Shown: positions 1 through 8,310 of the stretch, one piece after another
How the letters are laid out: each line of letters starts with the position of its first letter
Position numbering within the stretch: the stretch's first letter is position 1
Source: a virus
Direction: 5' to 3' (one strand)
DNA: 40,615 bases
IMG/VR virus record: IMGVR_UViG_3300023174_002899
Coordinates: 1-40,615 of that record
Notes under the pieces: generated by a model
Told to the model about the DNA's origin: nothing
The model's input: only the letters and a program-made list of their open reading frames with translations
The model's database searches: none
Program-made: the position numbers and the translations under genes

Positions 1-2936
1 TTTTTAAGAAGCCAAGGTTTGACTTTGAAATTCTTAAAAAGTATAGTGAAGGAATTATTGTAACTTCCGCATGTCCAAGTAGTGTTATTGTAAAAGCACT
101 TGAAGAAAATGAATTTGCTATTGCTAAGAAACACATAAAGTGGTTTAAAGATACATTTGGTAGCGACTACTATATTGAAGTTATGCCACACAATACACCA
201 AAAATTAATAAGATGCTTATTGAGTTGGCAGATGAATTTAAAATTGATGTTGTTGTTACTCCAGACTGTCACCACTCAGATACTTCTCAAAAAGAAATTC
301 AAGAATTTAAATTGCTTATGAATACTCACGCAAAAGTAAATAAAGAAGCGTCATATGAAAAGTCTAAAAAGAAAGAAAACATGATGGCTCGCCTTGACTA
401 TCTTTATGGAGAAGATCGTCAAATTACTTTTAATAAATTTGACATCCACTTGCTTTCATATGAAGAAATTAAATCATCAATGGAAGCACAAGGAATTGAT
501 AGACCAGATATCTACGAGAATACATTAAAGTTAGCAGATACAGTACAAGACTATGATATTAAAAATGGATTAAACCTTCTTCCAGTTCAATATAAAAATC
601 CAGATCAAGAGTTGGCAAACCTTGCCTTTGCTGGACTAGAAGAAAAAAGGTTAACATCTAACTGGCTAGGAAATGATGAGTATGAAGTTCGTTTAATGGA
701 AGAACTTGAAATTATTCGTGATAAAAAGTTTGCACCATACTTTCTTGTTGTAAGTAATATGATTAACTGGGCTAAGAAAGAAGATATTATGGTTGGTCCA
801 GGAAGAGGTTCTTCTGCTGGCTCCCTTCTTTGTTATCTATTAGGAATCACTGAGATTGATCCACTTGAGCACGGACTTTTGTTTTTTCGTTTTATTAATC
901 CAGATCGTAATGACTTTCCTGATATTGATACAGATATTCAAGACACAAGACGTGATGATGTAAAAGATTATCTTGTAAGACAATATAGACACGTAGCATC
1001 TATTGCCACATTTCTTGAATTTAAAGATAAAGGTGTTGTGCGAGATGTTGCACGAGTTCTTGACATTCCGCTTACAGATGTTAATAAAGTTTTAAAACTT
1101 GTTGATACTTGGGATGATTTCTGTACATCTAAAAATACAGTTTGGTTTAGAGAAAAATATCCAGAAGTTGTTATTTATGGAGATCAACTTCGTGGAAGAA
1201 TTCGTGGTACTGGAATTCACGCAGCAGGAGTTGTAACAAGTAAAGATCCAATATTTAGATATGCCCCATTAGAAACTCGCTCATCTCCAGGATCGGATGA
1301 AAGAATTCCTGTTGTTGGAATTGATATGAGTGAAGCAGAAAAAATTGGACTTATTAAAATTGATGCTTTAGGACTTAAAACATTAAGTGTTATTCAAGAT
1401 GCAGTAAAGATGATTAAAGAAAATCACTATAAAGATATTGATTTATTATCACTTGATATGGCAGACCCAAAAGTGTATGAGATGATTTCTGACGGATACA
1501 CAAAGGGTGTCTTTCAATGCGAAGCAACACCGTATACAAATCTTCTTATTAAAATGGGGGTAAAGAATTTAAATGAACTTGCTGCTTCTAATGCTCTTGT
1601 TCGTCCAGGTGCAATGAATACTATTGGTAAAGACTATATTGCTCGTAAACATGGAAAACAAAATGTATCTTATATTCACCAAATTATGAAAGAATTTACT
1701 GGAGATACATATGGGTGTATCCTATATCAGGAACAAGTTATGCAAGCATGCGTATACCTTGGTGGTATGTCAATGTCTGAAGCAGACAAGGTTCGTAAGA
1801 TTATTGGAAAGAAAAAAGATGCGAAAGAATTTGATGAATTCCGTGATAGGTTTGTTACTGGTGCCTCTAGGTATATTAGTCCTAATTCCGCTTTGGATCT
1901 GTGGCATGATTTTGAAGCACATGCAGGCTACTCGTTTAACAAATCACACGCCGTTGCTTACAGTACTCTCTCGTATTGGACGGCGTGGCTCAAATACTAC
2001 TATCCGCTAGAGTTTATGTTTGCTCTTCTTAAAAATGAGAAGGATAAAGATGGTCGTACAGAATATCTTATTGAAGCAAAACGTATGGGTATTCCAATTA
2101 AACTCCCACACATTAATGATTCTGATTTAGACTTTAAGATTGAAGGAAAAGGAATTCGTTTTGGTCTCACTGGAATTAAATTTATTTCAAATAATATTGC
2201 ACAAAAATATATTGATGCAAGACCATTTAACAATTACAAAGAACTTGAAGAGTTTACTTTTACCAAAGGTAATGGAGTAAATAGTAGAGCCCTAAGTGCT
2301 TTAAGATTAACTGGTGCTGCTACATTTTCTGATAACCCACGTAATGATAATGAGATTAAAGAAAACATTTATGAATACTTAAACCTTCCAGAGTTTAATA
2401 TAACAGTTCCATCTCACTATCATGCATTTATTCAACCAATTGAAGACTTTGAAGAAAAAGGATCGTTTGTTATTATGGGAATGGTTAAGTCAATTAAGCG
2501 TGGCAAAGGTTGGTCAAGAGTTGAGATATTAGATAAGACTGGTAGCATTGGTATTTTTGATGAAGAGCAAACAAAAATTGAAACAGGTAAGACTTGTTTA
2601 ATTCTTGCAAGCGATAATAGAATTTTATCTTCAATTCCAGTTGACGAACTTAAAGGTTCAGACAATGCATTAGTAAAGTTTTTAAACTATAAGCAACTTC
2701 CATATAAGGATGATGAAATGTTTGTAGTTTCATTTAAATCAAGGATAACAAAGACTGGCAAAAAAATGGCGTCTCTAACACTGGCAGATGCATCAAGAGA
2801 ACTACACTCAGTAACCGTTTTCCCTACAGCATTTCCAAAAGCATACATGCATATTAAAGAGGGTAGTGCTTATAAATTTAGTTTTGGCAAAACAAAAGAT
2901 GGTACAGTAATAATGGAAGACATATTAAATGTTTAA
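1..2936 (+). CDS. dnaE: DNA polymerase III alpha subunit (DnaE-like), 5' truncated by window edge
   Basis: Replicative DNA polymerase of the bacterial C family. The reading frame is open from base 3 to the stop at 2934-2936, so the gene begins outside the window; the ATG at 183 is internal. Before it the frame already reads PHP-domain sequence (TSACPSSV). The polymerase core shows GPGRGSSAGS and then PDIDTDI with three Asp codons at 921, 927 and 933, matching the catalytic PDxDxD of C-family polymerases. Towards the C-terminus are a helix-hairpin-helix-like region and an OB-fold stretch (about 2455-2620). RecA follows 21 bases downstream. A phage using its own C-family replicase instead of a PolA-type enzyme suggests a large genome. 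Family assignment is secure. Confidence 0.96.
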   Translation, partial: FKKPRFDFEILKKYSEGIIVTSACPSSVIVKALEENEFAIAKKHIKWFKDTFGSDYYIEVMPHNTPKINKMLIELADEFKIDVVVTPDCHHSDTSQKEIQEFKLLMNTHAKVNKEASYEKSKKKENMMARLDYLYGEDRQITFNKFDIHLLSYEEIKSSMEAQGIDRPDIYENTLKLADTVQDYDIKNGLNLLPVQYKNPDQELANLAFAGLEEKRLTSNWLGNDEYEVRLMEELEIIRDKKFAPYFLVVSNMINWAKKEDIMVGPGRGSSAGSLLCYLLGITEIDPLEHGLLFFRFINPDRNDFPDIDTDIQDTRRDDVKDYLVRQYRHVASIATFLEFKDKGVVRDVARVLDIPLTDVNKVLKLVDTWDDFCTSKNTVWFREKYPEVVIYGDQLRGRIRGTGIHAAGVVTSKDPIFRYAPLETRSSPGSDERIPVVGIDMSEAEKIGLIKIDALGLKTLSVIQDAVKMIKENHYKDIDLLSLDMADPKVYEMISDGYTKGVFQCEATPYTNLLIKMGVKNLNELAASNALVRPGAMNTIGKDYIARKHGKQNVSYIHQIMKEFTGDTYGCILYQEQVMQACVYLGGMSMSEADKVRKIIGKKKDAKEFDEFRDRFVTGASRYISPNSALDLWHDFEAHAGYSFNKSHAVAYSTLSYWTAWLKYYYPLEFMFALLKNEKDKDGRTEYLIEAKRMGIPIKLPHINDSDLDFKIEGKGIRFGLTGIKFISNNIAQKYIDARPFNNYKELEEFTFTKGNGVNSRALSALRLTGAATFSDNPRNDNEIKENIYEYLNLPEFNITVPSHYHAFIQPIEDFEEKGSFVIMGMVKSIKRGKGWSRVEILDKTGSIGIFDEEQTKIETGKTCLILASDNRILSSIPVDELKGSDNALVKFLNYKQLPYKDDEMFVVSFKSRITKTGKKMASLTLADASRELHSVTVFPTAFPKAYMHIKEGSAYKFSFGKTKDGTVIMEDILNV

Positions 2937-2957
2937 TAATACAGAAAAGAGATCAAA

Positions 2958-3974
2958 ATGACAGTAACAATAGAAGACGTACTGGCACAGTTAAATCCTA
3001 AACTACGCAAAACAGTTATGTCTGGAGATACAATTCCAGCAACACAGTATGCACCAATGCCTAGTTTTGGTTTAAACCGTGCTTTAAATGGTGGACTTCC
3101 GTATGGTAGACAAGTTCTTATTTGGGGTTCAAAGTCATCTGCAAAGTCCTCCCTATGCCTTCAGATGATAGGTCTAGCACAAAAAGAAGGAAAGATCTGT
3201 GCATGGATTGATGCAGAAATGTCATATGATAAAAAGTGGGCAGAGCATCTTGGTGTAGATACATCAAAATTAATTGTTTCTCAATGTCGTACAATTAATG
3301 AAATGGTTGATATTGGAACCAGTCTTATGAATGCTGGCGTAGATGTGGTTGTGGTTGACTCAATAACATCACTTCTTCCAGCAATTTATTTTGAAAAAGA
3401 TTCAGATGAATTAAAGCAATTAGAAAATACAAAACAAATTGGCGCAGAGTCTCGTGACTTTTCAAATGCATGGAAAATGATTAACTATGCTAACAATAAA
3501 GTAAAGCCAACATTATTTGTTTTGATTTCACAATCACGTAATAATATTAATGCAATGTATACAAGTCAACAACCTACTGGTGGTCAGGCAACTAAATTTT
3601 ATTCATCTACAGTGATTAAATTATTTTCTTCCGAATCAGATAACCAAGCAATTAAAGGCAAAATTCAGGTTGGCGATAAACTAATTGAAGAAAAGATTGG
3701 TCGCAAGATCAGGTGGGAACTTCAGTTCTCTAAGACATCTCCTGGATTTCAATCTGGAGAATATGATTTTTATTTTAGAGGAGATCAATTAGGCATTGAT
3801 TCTATTGGAGATCTTGTTGATACAGCAGAATCGGTTGGATTAGTTAATAGAACTGGCGCTTGGTATATTTTACCAGATGGTACAAAGATTCAAGGCCGTG
3901 AAGGTTTTATTAATAGGGTTAAAGAAGATCTAGAGTTGCAGGAAGATTTAAAGGCAAAAGTTTTAAATGTCTAA
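2958..3974 (+). CDS. recA: RecA-like recombinase with altered Walker A
   Basis: RecA/UvsX-family ATPase that would form filaments on single-stranded DNA and drive strand exchange in phage replication or repair. At 338 residues it is near normal RecA length. The P-loop (residues 57-64) reads GSKSSAKS, so the usual Gly before the Lys is Ala, while Lys63 and Ser64 are kept. Walker B is VDVVVVDS, followed by a RecA-like SITSLLP segment and an SQSRNN stretch resembling L1/L2-side motifs. An AAAGAGA ribosome site precedes the ATG. It overlaps the next ORF by eight bases and sits between the polymerase and several nucleases, so one replication-recombination operon is likely. Confidence 0.92.
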   Translation: MTVTIEDVLAQLNPKLRKTVMSGDTIPATQYAPMPSFGLNRALNGGLPYGRQVLIWGSKSSAKSSLCLQMIGLAQKEGKICAWIDAEMSYDKKWAEHLGVDTSKLIVSQCRTINEMVDIGTSLMNAGVDVVVVDSITSLLPAIYFEKDSDELKQLENTKQIGAESRDFSNAWKMINYANNKVKPTLFVLISQSRNNINAMYTSQQPTGGQATKFYSSTVIKLFSSESDNQAIKGKIQVGDKLIEEKIGRKIRWELQFSKTSPGFQSGEYDFYFRGDQLGIDSIGDLVDTAESVGLVNRTGAWYILPDGTKIQGREGFINRVKEDLELQEDLKAKVLNV

Positions 3975-4155
3975 TCAAAAATTTTCTGTGTATCCTGGTA
4001 AATGGCCATGTAAAACTTGTGACGAAGTTGTTACATCTTTAAGACTTTGGCAAGAAACTGGAACCGTAAGTTGGATGTGTAGTAAAAAACATATTTCAAA
4101 GGTTGATTTAATTCCTAATAAAAAAAGAAAAAGAGATTATTTAAATGAAAAATAA
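3967..4155 (+). CDS. Small zinc-ribbon-like protein
   Basis: A 62-residue protein of unknown function. It has CKTC near the N-terminus and WMCSKKH about 20 residues later, which could give a CxxC...CxxxH zinc site, and a Lys/Arg-rich C-terminus (KKRKRD) that could touch nucleic acid. Its ATG overlaps the recA stop and its own stop overlaps the next ATG by 11 bases, so it is translationally coupled inside the recombination operon. No family was recognised; metal binding is inferred from Cys/His spacing only. Confidence 0.7.
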   Translation: MSNQKFSVYPGKWPCKTCDEVVTSLRLWQETGTVSWMCSKKHISKVDLIPNKKRKRDYLNEK

Positions 4156-4717
4156 ACAAGTTGATACTGGATTTTATATTTTTAATAGTAAAGATGTTTG
4201 TGGACAAAGTTTAATTCATTTAATTAATTTATATTTACCTAAAAATTTTATTGCTGCAGAAGTTGGCACAGATAAAGCACAAACATCATGCACAATTGCT
4301 CAAAATTGTTTAAATCTTAAAAAAATATATGCAATAGATAGTTATCTGCCTTATGAAAACAATAATGGCCCTAGTCCGATAGGGGAAAAAGAAAGTGATT
4401 ATTCAAAAATTATTGCAAAACATAACATTGAGTTTAGTGGAGTTAAAGAAAAAATAAAATTGATGGAATTGGATTGCATGTCTTCATTAAAAATGTTTGA
4501 AGATAATTCTTTAGATTTAATTTTTTATGATATTAATTTAGACTATAACACTTCTTTTAATTATTTATCAGAATGGTATAAAAAATTAAAAGCAGGCGGA
4601 ATATTTTCTGGACATTGTTGGGATGTTTTACAAATTCCAATTTTAGAACTTAAAAATAATGAAAATAATAATAATTTATTAAGCATATACGATAACGTTT
4701 GGGCATGGATAAAATAA
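4145..4717 (+). CDS. Class I SAM-dependent methyltransferase-like protein
   Basis: A 190-residue Rossmann-fold methyltransferase-like protein, closest in feel to the Methyltransf_24 group. Motif I is AEVGTDKAQTS (about residues 39-49). An acidic strand end follows (IYAIDSY), then LDLIFYDIN and a late KAGGIFSGH segment typical of the family. The substrate cannot be read; this group often acts on sugars or small molecules rather than DNA. Codon use is more AT-rich than in its neighbours, which suggests recent gain or a different history within this operon. Its stop overlaps the next ATG (TAATG). Confidence 0.72.
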   Translation: MKNKQVDTGFYIFNSKDVCGQSLIHLINLYLPKNFIAAEVGTDKAQTSCTIAQNCLNLKKIYAIDSYLPYENNNGPSPIGEKESDYSKIIAKHNIEFSGVKEKIKLMELDCMSSLKMFEDNSLDLIFYDINLDYNTSFNYLSEWYKKLKAGGIFSGHCWDVLQIPILELKNNENNNNLLSIYDNVWAWIK

Positions 4718-5016
4718 TGACAGAAAAAAATGAAAGTAAAAGAATCGGCGCCAAACAGCATAAAAATTCTGGTAGGAACACACAGAAGGGGGATGCAACA
4801 TGGCGTCAATTTGTTGTTGATTTTAAAGAGGTTGGTAAATCCTTTACTCTTAATAAAGATGTCTGGGCAAAAGCAGTTACAGATTCAATAAAGGCTGGAA
4901 GAGATAAGTCTCCAGCAATCATTGTGGTTCTTGGCGAAGGTAACACAAAAGTAAGACTTGCTATAATTGAAATGGATATGCTAGAACAATTAACGGAAGG
5001 ATATGAAAATGAGTGA
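4717..5016 (+). CDS. PD-(D/E)XK nuclease, Holliday-junction-resolvase (Hjc)-like
   Basis: A small nuclease expected to cleave branched DNA. The pattern is that of small phage/archaeal resolvases: RIGAKQHKNSGR near the N-terminus, then KGDATW, then FVVDFKE, then KSFTL, ending in a SPAIIVVLGEG strand. The active site would be Asp of KGD plus Asp-x-Lys of DFK, with Asp replacing the usual Glu in ExK. The ATG at 4717 sits in a TAATG overlap with the methyltransferase stop and begins MTEKNES; an in-frame start at 4699 would add six residues and overlap more, so 4717 is preferred. It lies in the same operon as RecA, a Cas4-like nuclease and a RuvC-like protein. Confidence 0.68.
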   Translation: MTEKNESKRIGAKQHKNSGRNTQKGDATWRQFVVDFKEVGKSFTLNKDVWAKAVTDSIKAGRDKSPAIIVVLGEGNTKVRLAIIEMDMLEQLTEGYENE

Positions 5017-5323
5017 AATGGTTCAACAAAAAACAACTATTGATATGGTTAATGGTCTTAGCGAAATTGCAGACTATATGCAAGATGAAGAACTTACGAT
5101 TGCCTTAACTATGATTGCTAAGATAATTATTAAGCCAGATGTTCCAATTCAGGTTGCAAGTCTTGAAATTGTAAGGCTGCAGGCAATTGCAGCAAAGATG
5201 TCTTTTAAGGCTACATGGATGGCCAATGTTGATAAATCTGACAGGGCAAAGAAAAACATATATTTTACAGCAGCACAAGCAATTAACGATCTAGTATCAG
5301 CACTTAAATACATAATGCGCTAA
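5009..5323 (+). CDS. Small helical protein of unknown function
   Basis: About 104 residues, predicted mostly alpha-helical, no recognised family. It is rich in Ile, Ala and Met, without Cys pairs or membrane spans. The start is taken at 5009 because GGAAGG at 4995-5000 is 8 bases upstream, whereas the in-frame ATG at 5003 is only 2 bases from it. It overlaps the end of the nuclease gene and is followed by a TGGTATACT extended -10 at 5325. Position between two nucleases suggests a DNA-metabolism accessory role, but that is context only. Confidence 0.72.
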   Translation: MSEMVQQKTTIDMVNGLSEIADYMQDEELTIALTMIAKIIIKPDVPIQVASLEIVRLQAIAAKMSFKATWMANVDKSDRAKKNIYFTAAQAINDLVSALKYIMR

Positions 5324-5324
5324 C

Positions 5325-5333
5325 TGGTATACT
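5325..5333 (+). promoter_or_regulatory. Extended -10 promoter element before the Cas4-like gene
   Basis: TGGTATACT fits the TGnTATAMT extended -10 seen repeatedly in this window. No clear -35 lies 17 bases upstream. Transcription would start near 5340, about 14 bases before the ATG at 5354, leaving AGGGG (about 5342-5346) as ribosome site. Confidence 0.5.
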
Positions 5334-5353
5334 TATATAAACAGGGGATAAAA

Positions 5354-6169
5354 ATGACAAAAAACTTACTACAAAGCGTTATGATTAAAAGTGTTTCAAA
5401 TAAGAATAATATCTTAGATTCAGATGCTTTAATTGAAAAGATTAAGTCTGGATATATTATTAATCGTGGACCAAAATTTCAAACAAAGAAAACATTTGCT
5501 CCATCAACTATTGCATATAGTCATGGAGAGTGCCCAAGATATTGGTATCTAGCATTTGACGGCGCAACTTTTGAAGATAATGCAGATGCATACGGTGCAG
5601 CAAATATGACCGCTGGAACTCTTTCACATGGAAGAATTCAAGATGCCATGATGAATGCTGGAGTGGCAAAAATATTTAGAGATGATGACAATCAGCCAAC
5701 AACAGAATTTAAAATTAGATATGATGATCCACCAATCTTTGGCTATGGGGATGCCATGATTGAATGGGAAGGCGAAGACATTGTTGGTGAAATTAAAACA
5801 ATGCTTAATGAAGGATTTGAATATCGTAAAAATTCTATGAAACCAAAACTTGGGCATCTTATTCAGTTGCTTATTTATATGAAAATTCTTGGAAAGAAAA
5901 AAGGAGTTTTAATTTATGAAAATAAAAATAATCATGAATTATTAGTTCTTCCAGTTCAAGTAGATGATTACTATCGTCAATGGATTGACAACACATTTCA
6001 ATGGATGCGTGATGTTCGCAAGGCCTGGGTAGATCGCACACTACCTACAAAAAATTATCGCTCAAACTCTAAAGTCTGTAAAACATGTCCAATTCAACAG
6101 GCCTGTGCAGATGCTGGAACTGGAGTAATAAAACTTAAATCCCTGGAGGGGTTAAGTGAAACTATGTGA
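5354..6169 (+). CDS. Cas4/RecB-like PD-(D/E)XK exonuclease with Fe-S cysteines
   Basis: A 271-residue nuclease. The PD-(D/E)XK residues are visible: His92 (SHGRIQ), Asp133 (YGDAMI), Glu146-x-Lys148 (GEIKT), and a following Gln-rich helix (HLIQLLIYM). Four cysteines, Cys60 (HGECPRYW) and C242/C245/C251 (CKTCPIQQAC), have the Cas4/AddB-type arrangement for a 4Fe-4S cluster that ties the two ends of the fold together. It would resect DNA ends for recombination with the nearby RecA. No cas1 or repeat array is present, so a CRISPR role is not indicated. Start ATG at 5354 with an AGGGG ribosome site. Confidence 0.88.
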   Translation: MTKNLLQSVMIKSVSNKNNILDSDALIEKIKSGYIINRGPKFQTKKTFAPSTIAYSHGECPRYWYLAFDGATFEDNADAYGAANMTAGTLSHGRIQDAMMNAGVAKIFRDDDNQPTTEFKIRYDDPPIFGYGDAMIEWEGEDIVGEIKTMLNEGFEYRKNSMKPKLGHLIQLLIYMKILGKKKGVLIYENKNNHELLVLPVQVDDYYRQWIDNTFQWMRDVRKAWVDRTLPTKNYRSNSKVCKTCPIQQACADAGTGVIKLKSLEGLSETM

Positions 6170-6449
6170 ACGATGCGATAATCACTTTGAACCTAAAGTA
6201 AGTTATCAAATATATTGTGGAGAAAAATGTAGAGATGACGCCACAAAAGAAAAAATTGCAGAGCGATACCAAATTACTCGTAGACAGAGGAGAATAGGTA
6301 AAAAAAGAGTATGTCTTGGAGGTTGTGGAGAACAACTTTCAATATATAATGATTTTGGATTTTGTTCTAATTGTAATGTAAATAAAAAAGAAGTAGAAAA
6401 AATGCTTAAACAATTAAAAGGAATTATTGACTATGAGCAAAACTGGTAA
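6156..6449 (+). CDS. Double zinc-finger small protein
   Basis: 97 residues with two cysteine knuckle pairs: CERC...YCGEKC at the N-terminus and CLGGC...FCSNC near residue 70, separated by a basic stretch (RRQRRIGKKR). This looks like a nucleic-acid-binding treble-clef or zinc-ribbon protein resembling HNH-type zinc knuckles without the HNH residues. Start is GTG at 6156 with a strong GGAGGGG site at 6145-6151, overlapping the nuclease gene by 14 bases. Function unknown. Confidence 0.75.
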   Translation: MKLCERCDNHFEPKVSYQIYCGEKCRDDATKEKIAERYQITRRQRRIGKKRVCLGGCGEQLSIYNDFGFCSNCNVNKKEVEKMLKQLKGIIDYEQNW

Positions 6450-7008
6450 GCCACAAAGAATATGTGCTATTGATGCTAGTACTAATAGTCTTGCTTTTGC
6501 TATTTTTGATGGCAAAGAATTAAAAGAAGTTGGCAAAATAAATTTTGAAGGAAAAGACATATATGAGAAAGTTGGAAATGCAGCAAGAAGAACTCTTGCA
6601 TATTTTGATGCAGTAATAAATGCTGAAGCAATAGTAATTGAACATACTGTTTTTATGAATAGTCCAAAAACTGCTGCAGATCTTGCTTTGGTGCAAGGTG
6701 CATTGCTTGGTGCTGCTGCCATGTATGGAATAAATACAGTTGGCAAAGTATCTCCAATAACCTGGCAAAACTATTTAGGAAATAAAAGACTAACAAAAGA
6801 AGAACAACTACTGCTTAGATCAAAAAATCCTGGCAAATCAGACTCTTGGTATAAGTCATACGAAAGACAGTTTAGAAAAGAAAGGACAATGAAATTAATT
6901 GAAATCAACTATGATAAAATTATTAACGATAATGACATTGCTGACGCTTGTGGTATCGGTCATTGGGCTATTAATAATTGGGATAAAGCAATAGGAAATA
7001 ATGAATAG
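6433..7008 (+). CDS. RuvC-like Holliday junction resolvase (RNase H fold)
   Basis: About 191 residues with the RNase-H-fold pattern of RuvC: ICAIDASTNS (Asp14), then AIVIEHTVF (Glu70), and near the C-terminus the acidic segment NDNDIADACGIG. These acidic residues would bind two metals to cleave four-way junctions. The ATG at 6433 is preferred over an in-frame TTG at 6427 because AAAAGGA ends about ten bases upstream. Together with the Hjc-like nuclease it gives this phage two different candidate junction resolvases in one operon. The start of a 57-residue gene overlaps its end. Confidence 0.8.
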   Translation: MSKTGKPQRICAIDASTNSLAFAIFDGKELKEVGKINFEGKDIYEKVGNAARRTLAYFDAVINAEAIVIEHTVFMNSPKTAADLALVQGALLGAAAMYGINTVGKVSPITWQNYLGNKRLTKEEQLLLRSKNPGKSDSWYKSYERQFRKERTMKLIEINYDKIINDNDIADACGIGHWAINNWDKAIGNNE

Positions 7009-7174
7009 AGATGGTTTTATTTTTAAAGAAGAAGAACATGAGGTTTCTTTAATTGTAAAAACACTATGTCCAGAAAAATGGCTATTAATAGATCGTGAAA
7101 CTGGACAAGTTTATCAAGGAAATCCTGGGGGGTTTTGGGATAAACTTAAAACAATAACAAGGAGTAGTGAATAA
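7001..7174 (+). CDS. Small protein of unknown function
   Basis: 57 residues, beginning MNRDGFIFKEEEHEV and containing LLIDRETGQVYQGN, which reads like a short beta-hairpin module. It starts inside the end of the RuvC-like gene and its TAA overlaps the next ATG (TAATG), so coupled translation is likely. No family recognised. The frame is convincing because it fills the gap exactly between two good genes with overlaps at both ends. Confidence 0.65.
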   Translation: MNRDGFIFKEEEHEVSLIVKTLCPEKWLLIDRETGQVYQGNPGGFWDKLKTITRSSE

Positions 7175-7818
7175 TGCCAGAGTTAAATGCAAATATACCG
7201 CCAATTGAGTGTTATGTTCGTGGTAATTTTTTAAGAGATCAGGAAGATAGCCATGACAAATATTTTCCATGCGTAATCTTTGGTGTGTCAAGTATTAAAA
7301 GCAGAAGTCCACTGTTTCACTTCCTAATGGAAGACGGAGGAATTTGGTGGAGAATGCCAATTAATGCATTTTGTACAAAGCCAGGAGTCCCAGAAGAACC
7401 AATTTATAATCTTGTGCTTTGGAATTCTTTTAGTCCACACATAGCAGTTACCAAATTTGAAAACTTAAGCAATATGAGAATGTCATATATAGATAGAAAT
7501 AAAAATAATGTTGGTGGAAAATATTTATTTACTTTAGATTGGCATAATCCAGAAAGTAATATTTTAGATGATGGCTACTCAGAAAATCCTGGGCAACATA
7601 AATGCGGTCACGTCATTCAAAGAGATGATGGAAATTTTGCGGTACAGCCTAACAATCGTATTAGATTAAAAGAACCATCATTCGTAACTAAGAAAGATCT
7701 AGTAATACAAAGACTTATAAATACAAACAAATGGGATGTTGAAAGTTATGACAAGTGGGTTCTAGAAGACTCAAACGCATATGACTATGACATTTCTGAA
7801 GCAGAAGTTGACAAATAA
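7174..7818 (+). CDS. Conserved-type hypothetical phage protein
   Basis: 214 residues, soluble, mixed alpha/beta, no signal peptide, membrane span or catalytic motif that I recognise. It is rich in Trp, Asn and aromatic residues (GGIWWRMPINAF, HNPESNILDDG) and has an acidic C-terminus. The ATG overlaps the previous stop as TAATG after AAGGAG. It lies between the recombination genes and the terminase; a virion or DNA-metabolism role is equally possible. Confidence 0.7.
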   Translation: MPELNANIPPIECYVRGNFLRDQEDSHDKYFPCVIFGVSSIKSRSPLFHFLMEDGGIWWRMPINAFCTKPGVPEEPIYNLVLWNSFSPHIAVTKFENLSNMRMSYIDRNKNNVGGKYLFTLDWHNPESNILDDGYSENPGQHKCGHVIQRDDGNFAVQPNNRIRLKEPSFVTKKDLVIQRLINTNKWDVESYDKWVLEDSNAYDYDISEAEVDK

Positions 7819-7822
7819 TAGA

Positions 7823-7978
7823 ATGGCTAGTAAACTATATACATCAGAAGTTTTTATGCGTAAGCGTTATGTTATGGATAAAAAGACTCCAGAAGAGATT
7901 GCAAAGGAGTGTGGATGTACAGTAGAGACTGTTTATGTTTACCTTGCAAAATTTGGATTAAGGAAGTCTAAGCGATGA
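7823..7978 (+). CDS. Small helix-turn-helix protein
   Basis: 51 residues from the ATG at 7823 (MASKLYTSEVF). The segment TPEEIAKECGCTVETVYVYLAKFGL is a textbook helix-turn-helix, with TVETVYVYL as recognition helix, like small phage regulators and resolvase-type HTH domains. An in-frame ATG at 7781 is rejected because it lies well inside the preceding gene. The stop overlaps the next ATG by four bases (ATGA). Probably a DNA-binding regulator or part of packaging-site recognition, given the terminase genes just downstream. Confidence 0.7.
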   Translation: MASKLYTSEVFMRKRYVMDKKTPEEIAKECGCTVETVYVYLAKFGLRKSKR

Positions 7979-8310
7979 AACTTGATCCAGTATATAAAGA
8001 TGTCAAAAACTTTGGTTGTCAAGATTTATATCTAAGATCGGTCGGAGCACCTTCTGGGCCCAAGATATGGATTGCATGTCATTCAATAGCAAGTATGTTA
8101 ATTGAAAAAAATATTGCCTATGGGGATTCAGCACTTGACCCAGTTAGAATTTTTAGCAAGGCAGACCCAGTAGAACAACTTAGAGTTAGAATTGATGATA
8201 AATTAAGCAGACTTATGAAGGGTACTGACTATGTTGGAGACAATGACATTGATGATTTAATAGGATATCTGGTATTATTGAAGATAGCAAAGGAAAAAAA
8301 TGTCAACTGA
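7975..8310 (+). CDS. DUF1599/Nmad1-like protein, possible nucleotide-modification role
   Basis: 111 residues. The segments EKNIAYGDSALDP, a short LRVRIDDKLSRLMKG, and DNDIDDLIGYLVLLK resemble the DUF1599 family, an all-helical MazG-like fold linked to phage nucleotide modification. In that fold the acidic residues would bind a metal and a nucleotide. I am moderately sure of the family and unsure of the substrate. It overlaps both neighbours (ATGA before; 11 bases after) and sits directly upstream of the terminase genes. Confidence 0.55.
   Translation: MKLDPVYKDVKNFGCQDLYLRSVGAPSGPKIWIACHSIASMLIEKNIAYGDSALDPVRIFSKADPVEQLRVRIDDKLSRLMKGTDYVGDNDIDDLIGYLVLLKIAKEKNVN

Noticed and set aside
1711-2010. 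99-residue plus-strand ORF inside the polymerase gene
   Set aside because: Alternative frame within a conserved C-family polymerase region; the polymerase frame explains the sequence.
5354-6169. CRISPR adaptation Cas4
   Set aside because: Sequence is Cas4-like, but the operon context is phage recombination and no cas1/cas2 or array is present; a resection nuclease is the simpler reading.
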